Assembly: GCA_947259185.1 (NCBI GenBank)
Contig: CAMYKT010000030.1
Coordinates: 1-19,696 of the forward strand
Reading direction: 5' to 3'
DNA length: 19,696 nt
Source: an uncultured Methanobacteriaceae archaeon
GTDB lineage: Archaea > Methanobacteriota > Methanobacteria > Methanobacteriales > Methanobacteriaceae
Every line of letters begins with the position of its first letter. The first letter of the stretch is position 1. Made by a program: the position numbers and the translations under genes. Of this stretch, positions 15,801 to 19,696 are shown one piece after another. The notes below the pieces were generated by a model. It saw nothing but the letters and a program-made list of their open reading frames with translations. It was not told the DNA's origin and made no database searches.

Positions 15801-17889
15801 ACCCCCTACTTCCTTTTTTGATCAGATGATTTCTTCAGAAGAAGAAACAGAGGAAATAGCCACTGCTGCTGATATGGAAAGTATCCTCCATTTATGTAAG
15901 CGCAGTTTCCAGGTTAAAATGCTCCGCTGGCACTACCGCAGCCGGCACGAATCACTAATCGCAGTTTCCAATAAGGAATTCTATGACAACCACCTCCTGG
16001 TATATCCTTCACCCTGCCATGAAAGTCAAGAACTGGGATTAAAAAATGAGTATCACCCGGAAACAGTTTATGAACGAGGAAAAAGTAGATCCAATCCCTT
16101 AGAAGCAAAAGAAGTGGTTAATATGATTTTTGACCACTTCCAAAAACATGGTGATTCCCGGAGCCTGGGGGTAGGTACCTTCTCGGTGGCCCAGATGAAT
16201 GCCATCTTAGAAGAACTGGAATTAAAACGTAAAGAAAACCCCACTATGGAAAAATACTTCCAGGAAAAAAATAAGGAGCACTTCTTTGTTAAAAACCTGG
16301 AAACAATCCAGGGAGATGAAAGGGATGTAATATTAATCTCCATAGGTTATGGTTTTGATGAAAATCATAAAATATCTCTTAATTTCGGACCCCTCAATCA
16401 GGAAGGTGGTGAAAGACGTTTAAATGTGCTTATTACCCGGGCCCGGGAAAAATGTGTGGTATTCTCCAACTTCCAGTCCATGGATCTTCATGTAAATTCC
16501 GGCACTCCTTTCGGGGTTCGTGCCCTTAAAAACTTCCTCCAGTATGCCGAGACCGGAAGTATGGGAGTAGAATCAGAAAAAGATGAATATCAGAGTACCT
16601 TTGAAAACTCTCTATACCAATTTTTAGTGGATAATGAATTAGATGTGGAGCGTAATGTGGGTTGTGCTGGATTCCGGGTGGATCTGGCTATTCGGGATGA
16701 ACAAAATCCTGGTAGATATCTCCTGGGAATTGAATGTGATGGAGCCATGTACCATAGCTCCCCGGTAGCCCGGGACCGGGACCGACTCCGGGAACAGATA
16801 CTGGAGGGACTGGGATGGAAGATAATCCATGTGTGGTCCACCGACTGGTACCGTAACCGGGAAGAAACTCAGAAAAAAGTTCTCCTGGCCATTGAAAAGA
16901 TTAGAAATGATCTAATTAAGGAGGAAGTGCCTGATATCTGGGAAGATGTGCTGGGTGAAGGCGAGAAAATAGAAGGAAATGGTGGAGAGTCATTAGATGC
17001 AGAATCAGCAGGGGGAGATTCTAATGCAGCGGACGTATCAACTAACGTAAATCAGTCTACTAAAATAGATTCAGGGACTATGAATTTAAATACACAACAA
17101 GATGATGATCTAGCTTTTGATGAAGAGGATGATACTGCTATTAGTTCTGATTTAGGTGATGATATTACTGATTTAGCTTTTGATGAAGAGGATGATACTG
17201 GCTTTAGTTCTGATTTAGAGGATGAAACTAGTGATTTAACTCCTGAGGTAGGTAATGGTACTGGTTTAAGTCCTGATTTAGATGAAGATCCTGTTTTTAC
17301 CCCAACTATTGATGAAATCCCTGCGGATGCCCCTCCCCGGCTGGAGGATAAACTTATACCCTACCAGACCTATGATACTATCAGCCTGACTTGTGGGGAT
17401 GATCTGTACAAATCTTCCATACCGGCCCTATCTTCTGTGGTGAGTGAGATAGTATCCACGGAAGGACCCATACATAAAGAAGAGGTAATAAGGAGAATCA
17501 GGGAAAGTTGCGGACTAAGAAGGGCAGGTAGTAAGGTGCGAAATATCATATCCAGTGGGATGGAAATGGCGGAAAATAATGGAAACATCCGCCGTAGTGG
17601 TGATTTCCTCCTTTTAAATGACACCTCCCGTATTGATGTCCGCCTGAGGAAATATAAACCAGATATTACCTTTATATCTGCTGAAGAAATTAGAGAAGCA
17701 CTGAAAATGGTTCTGGAATTTGAAAAAAAAATTAATAAAAGGGAACTAATTATTAGAACCTCCCGGTTATTTGGTTTTAAAACCACCAGTAAAAAAACCT
17801 TTGACCGCATAGAGAATGTTCTGGAAGATATGGTAAATAAAGGAGAATTAAAGAGTATAGATGGTTTAATAACTTTAATATCCTTTTAA
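12835..17889 (+). CDS. Giant DUF4011/SF1 helicase with Vsr-like nuclease and DUF3320 tail
   Basis: The frame opens at ATG 12823, but the only ribosome binding site (GAGG, 12825-12828) lies inside it and fits the ATGs at 12835 or 12838. Residues below are numbered from 12823 (1688 in all). A DUF4011-type region (about 10-280) starts with RRKLLDLSMRNQLLKF. The superfamily 1 helicase (COG1112-like) has Walker A GPPGTGKS (329-336), DEASQ (964-968), GDTNQLPP (988-995), QGDERD (1163-1168) and NVLITRARE (1201-1209). A long helical, partly coiled-coil insert lies at about 400-900. A Vsr-like nuclease (MTES_1575 type) follows with E1261, D1287 and ECDG (1304-1307). An acidic 21-residue repeat (about 1428-1490) links to a DUF3320 winged-helix tail (about 1530-1688). 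All motifs look intact. Such proteins occur in repair and phage-defence settings. The actual role here is unknown. Confidence 0.88.
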   Translation: MMGNKNTAAIQKEFKSLRRKLLDLSMRNQLLKFRPRSRTIEVVESDLNHIYDFLVLKEKKMQFLPRKEVREDEEVEVETVKKSSDLWELPPVEVEITEENKSRFLETDLTPSELQRRLFYINQRARTMLQEQGYNILYLGLGFLEWTEPHEPDVRKAPLILIPVILERRKVGKSFSIHWDGNDILTNISLQAKLKEMDLDLPEFKMPLTPEGVEKYLKKVKKSTKSMKDWQVLEEIQLGFFSFTKFVMYRDLDPASYKEGVDITEKPLIEALFNPDPHKRKSSFQESEVDSKLQYENLYHVMDADSSQIAVIEDVKSGNNLVVEGPPGTGKSQTIVNLIAELMAHGKTVLFVSEKMAALEVVKNRLDGIGLGKFCLELHSHKTRKKDVLQELESSLNESSPEELDIERQLNRLETLRRQLNDYNQGLHQPLYQIRLSPFQLFGMKENAEKHFKNLPLVRIPSPETITPEEWEESIIELENLAKLAQLLPPLADNTWSGTDPGMILPPDAQGIELLIQETRDLLESLRKKIRALEDCYGIKPSKNFNEFEKSIQAADVLAQSRPVDLAVLNSTVWDEHENDAFLLLDKLKKLHSTRNILDKFHDSAREKDLDRLLQEYLEQSSSKIKFLSGKYRKIKNEIDSLYLETPPSNDYEIIQDLESLKDYLNLHKELVSHDVKAHKFFGSMWNLENASLTDLTATAHWIVLFRKLVQEKIITDKTIELAAQGIEKNKVLSHKKEVLQDADRFNIRLDKLKNRLNTHSHVIFNKEPEYVTYNQWKSKLKDWQENLSILPLWSQYLEKKRLCMKTRAAAFIPSVESGQIKLEDVESAMEGNLADSLLAMAFKELSILYTFIGDLHQGRIKEFQELDSRIIELNRKRLFHKLNQEMPLVFGGAAPNSQASILSGELTRKRGHLPLRKLLSKAGGLIKQIKPCFMMSPLSIAQYLDPTTSRMQFDVVIFDEASQVKPEDALGAFLRAKTAVVMGDTNQLPPTSFFDQMISSEEETEEIATAADMESILHLCKRSFQVKMLRWHYRSRHESLIAVSNKEFYDNHLLVYPSPCHESQELGLKNEYHPETVYERGKSRSNPLEAKEVVNMIFDHFQKHGDSRSLGVGTFSVAQMNAILEELELKRKENPTMEKYFQEKNKEHFFVKNLETIQGDERDVILISIGYGFDENHKISLNFGPLNQEGGERRLNVLITRAREKCVVFSNFQSMDLHVNSGTPFGVRALKNFLQYAETGSMGVESEKDEYQSTFENSLYQFLVDNELDVERNVGCAGFRVDLAIRDEQNPGRYLLGIECDGAMYHSSPVARDRDRLREQILEGLGWKIIHVWSTDWYRNREETQKKVLLAIEKIRNDLIKEEVPDIWEDVLGEGEKIEGNGGESLDAESAGGDSNAADVSTNVNQSTKIDSGTMNLNTQQDDDLAFDEEDDTAISSDLGDDITDLAFDEEDDTGFSSDLEDETSDLTPEVGNGTGLSPDLDEDPVFTPTIDEIPADAPPRLEDKLIPYQTYDTISLTCGDDLYKSSIPALSSVVSEIVSTEGPIHKEEVIRRIRESCGLRRAGSKVRNIISSGMEMAENNGNIRRSGDFLLLNDTSRIDVRLRKYKPDITFISAEEIREALKMVLEFEKKINKRELIIRTSRLFGFKTTSKKTFDRIENVLEDMVNKGELKSIDGLITLISF
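17107..17295 (+). repeat. 63-bp in-frame tandem repeat coding an acidic linker
   Basis: Three consecutive 63-base (21-codon) units lie inside the large helicase-nuclease gene. Copies 1 and 2 are almost identical, sharing LAFDEEDDT and SSDL (tagcttttga starts at 17111 and again at 17174). The third, from about 17236, is degenerate (LTPEVGNGTG, then LSPDL). The product is a strongly acidic, probably disordered linker between the nuclease and the DUF3320 domain. Confidence 0.85.
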
Positions 17890-17910
17890 ATATTTTTAAT
17901 TTTATCTTAT
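17890..17910 (+). terminator. T-rich terminator after the giant helicase gene
   Basis: Immediately after the stop codon the plus strand reads atatttttaattttatctta, a modest T-rich run that could end the transcript. A TATA-like ttttttaaatatta follows at about 17942-17956 and would serve the kinase gene starting at 17979. Confidence 0.35.
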
Positions 17911-17978
17911 AGAACTAATTAGTATTTCCTATGGGGATTAACTTTTTAAATATTAAAAACAATAATCAGTAGAGACTT

Positions 17979-19696
17979 ATGTTCAATGAATACTCTCTTA
18001 TTTCACTCTTAGCAGCACTCACCTCTTTTTTTATCGGGAATTTCATCTATTTTCGAAACCCGGAAAACTCCCTTAACCGGGTTTTAGCAATTTTCAGTAT
18101 TCTGGTTTCATTTATGGCCCTCACTGAATTTGCCTACCGACTGGTGGAAAATCCAGAATCTGCCTTATTCTGGTTAAAGGTCAGTACATTATGGCCCCTG
18201 ATACCTGCTATTATGCTGCAGATTGCACTTATATTTACCAATAGAGGATATCTCTTAAAAAATAAATTTGCCTACCCCTTAATCTATGGACCTGCCCTCA
18301 TATTCATATTATTTGGTTTTACCACCGATCTTTTAATTGGACCACCAATATTAGAATACTGGGGCTGGACTTACTCCATACCGGAAAATCCCCTCATATA
18401 CTATTTATTTTCAGCATGGACGGTAATAATATCTTTAACTGCTTCCATTATGGTTTTTTCTTATTACTTTAAAACCGAAGGCATGGATAAAAAGCAGGCA
18501 CTTTACCTGGCTTTAGGATTATTTACCCCTCTGATATTGAGTTTAATCACCGACTTTATTTTCATTGAACTATCCATTCCCATCCCGGAGTTTACCCAGA
18601 CCATGCTTACCCTGGGTTTAATATTCATTGTCTATGGTATCTGGAGATATAATTTCCCTTTACTCACCCCCACTCTGGCTGCAGAGAAAATAATTTCCAC
18701 CATGCCTAATTTTCTGGTACAGCTGGATCGTAAGGGCCGTGTATCCAAGATTAATAAGAGCATAATCTCCCAGCTGGGATATAGTGAAAAGGAACTTCTA
18801 AAACAAAGTATATATGATATCTTTGCCCCGGAAAATAAATTACAGCTGGAAAAAGCCATCAAAAATGGAGAGAGCTTTAATGGGGAATGCACCATTATAT
18901 CTAATTCAGGTAATGTAGTGGATGTATTAATTAACCTGGCCCCTATTTACAGTATCATAAAAGAACCCACCGGTTTTGTAATTATTGGTACTGATATTAC
19001 CGAACATAAAAAAGCACTCCAGGAAATTGTTGAAAGTGAATTAAAATTTAGAAGTGTAATAGAACAAACTTCGGATGGAATGGCCCTGGCTAATAGCCAG
19101 GGAAAGATTATCTACTGGAACCATGCTCTGGAGAACATCACCGGATACCGTAAAGAAGAAGTAAAAGACCGTTATCTATATGAAATACTGTATAAAATGA
19201 TGACCCTGGAAAATAAAAAACTGATAAGTGAAGACCAGATTCAGAAGACTTTGGATAAGGCCTTTGCATCCTCAAAAATTCCAAATAAATTACATATGGA
19301 AGAAAAAGTGATAATTCGTGCTGATGGTACCTCTCGCGATACTCAGGTAATTAATTTCTTTTTAGAAAAGACCAATCCCTCCCTTTTTTGTACTGTAGTC
19401 CGGGATATCAGTGACAGGAAAAAAGCAGAAAACATTCTTAAAAATTCCCTTAAGGAAAAAGAGGTTATGCTTCGAGAAATCCATCACCGGGTGAAAAATA
19501 ACCTGCAAATTATTTCCAGCCTGCTAAATTTGCAAACCAATTATGTAAAAGATGAAGAGGCACGAGATCTATTTAAAGAAAGCCAAAATCGGGTTAAATC
19601 CATGTCCATGATTCATGAGAGTTTATATCAGTCCCGGGACCTGGCCCAAATTGATTTTTCTATTTATATATCTCGCCTTTCCTCGGAATTATTCTC
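17979..19696 (+). CDS. Membrane sensor histidine kinase with two PAS domains (partial, cut by window end)
   Basis: The frame is open from ATG 17979 to the edge (572 residues seen). Residues 1-220 contain about seven hydrophobic helices, for example LISLLAALTSFFIGNFIYF and MLTLGLIFIVYGIW. This is the 7TM sensor type found at the N-terminus of many methanogen kinases. PAS 1 spans about 236-348, ending with GTDITEHKKA. PAS 2 spans about 354-480, with VIEQTSDGMALANSQGKI, ending in VVRDISDRKKAE. From about 495 comes a HisKA_2-type dimerisation region with EIHHRVKNNLQIISSLL. The phosphoacceptor is one of His 502/503, most likely 503, next to Arg. The ATPase domain lies beyond the window. It would phosphorylate a response regulator, or signal by itself, in response to an unknown membrane or redox cue. 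The ribosome binding site is weak (agagac). Confidence 0.88.
   Translation, partial: MFNEYSLISLLAALTSFFIGNFIYFRNPENSLNRVLAIFSILVSFMALTEFAYRLVENPESALFWLKVSTLWPLIPAIMLQIALIFTNRGYLLKNKFAYPLIYGPALIFILFGFTTDLLIGPPILEYWGWTYSIPENPLIYYLFSAWTVIISLTASIMVFSYYFKTEGMDKKQALYLALGLFTPLILSLITDFIFIELSIPIPEFTQTMLTLGLIFIVYGIWRYNFPLLTPTLAAEKIISTMPNFLVQLDRKGRVSKINKSIISQLGYSEKELLKQSIYDIFAPENKLQLEKAIKNGESFNGECTIISNSGNVVDVLINLAPIYSIIKEPTGFVIIGTDITEHKKALQEIVESELKFRSVIEQTSDGMALANSQGKIIYWNHALENITGYRKEEVKDRYLYEILYKMMTLENKKLISEDQIQKTLDKAFASSKIPNKLHMEEKVIIRADGTSRDTQVINFFLEKTNPSLFCTVVRDISDRKKAENILKNSLKEKEVMLREIHHRVKNNLQIISSLLNLQTNYVKDEEARDLFKESQNRVKSMSMIHESLYQSRDLAQIDFSIYISRLSSELF

Noticed and set aside
17107..17295. CRISPR-like or intergenic repeat array
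   Set aside because: The repeats are in frame, contiguous without spacers, and lie within an intact coding sequence.

Overview
The window looks like chromosomal DNA of a mesophilic methanogenic archaeon, most probably Methanobacteriales (Methanobacterium-like). I infer this from very A/T-rich intergenic DNA with TATA elements and T-run terminators, strong GGAGG/GAGGTGA-type ribosome binding sites, an archaeal-type split glutamate synthase with an F420-hydrogenase-beta-like (FrhB) partner, and small secreted or lipoproteins of the kind common in that order. No rRNA, tRNA, CRISPR array or intact insertion sequence is visible.

Layout. Bases 1-331 hold no supportable gene. A 52-residue two-helix membrane protein (332-490, minus) is divergent from a cytoplasmic class C beta-lactamase-fold serine hydrolase (809-1855, plus). 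A secreted protein with a sortase-like C-terminal tail follows (1997-2662, minus). A long A/T-rich gap (2663-3393) leads into a three-gene operon (3394-6661): glutamate synthase GXGXG domain, a ferredoxin/FrhB-like protein whose two FrhB domains are in swapped order, and the ferredoxin-fused FMN synthase domain. Its upstream gap contains inverted repeats, a TATA box and a nested set of complementary segments (3189-3317) that looks like a structured leader RNA. The glutaminase domain of glutamate synthase is not next to the operon.

The right half is rich in nucleic-acid enzymes. After a small possible OB-fold protein (6821-7141, minus) comes a decayed radical SAM gene in three frames (7342-7850). 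Next are a MrfA/YprA-type DEAH helicase with a C-terminal TPR extension (7881-10679), a lipoprotein on the other strand (10865-11377), a MrfB/YprB-type exonuclease (11689-12669), and a very large DUF4011/SF1 helicase fused to a Vsr-like nuclease and a DUF3320 tail (12835-17889). MrfA and MrfB act together in mitomycin-lesion repair in Bacillus. Here the TPR module sits on the helicase, whereas in Bacillus, as I recall, it is on the nuclease. With the giant helicase-nuclease next door, this is the best candidate for an undescribed DNA repair or defence locus.

The window ends inside a membrane sensor histidine kinase (17979 to the edge) with a multi-helix N-terminus, two PAS domains and a HisKA_2-type phosphoacceptor region.
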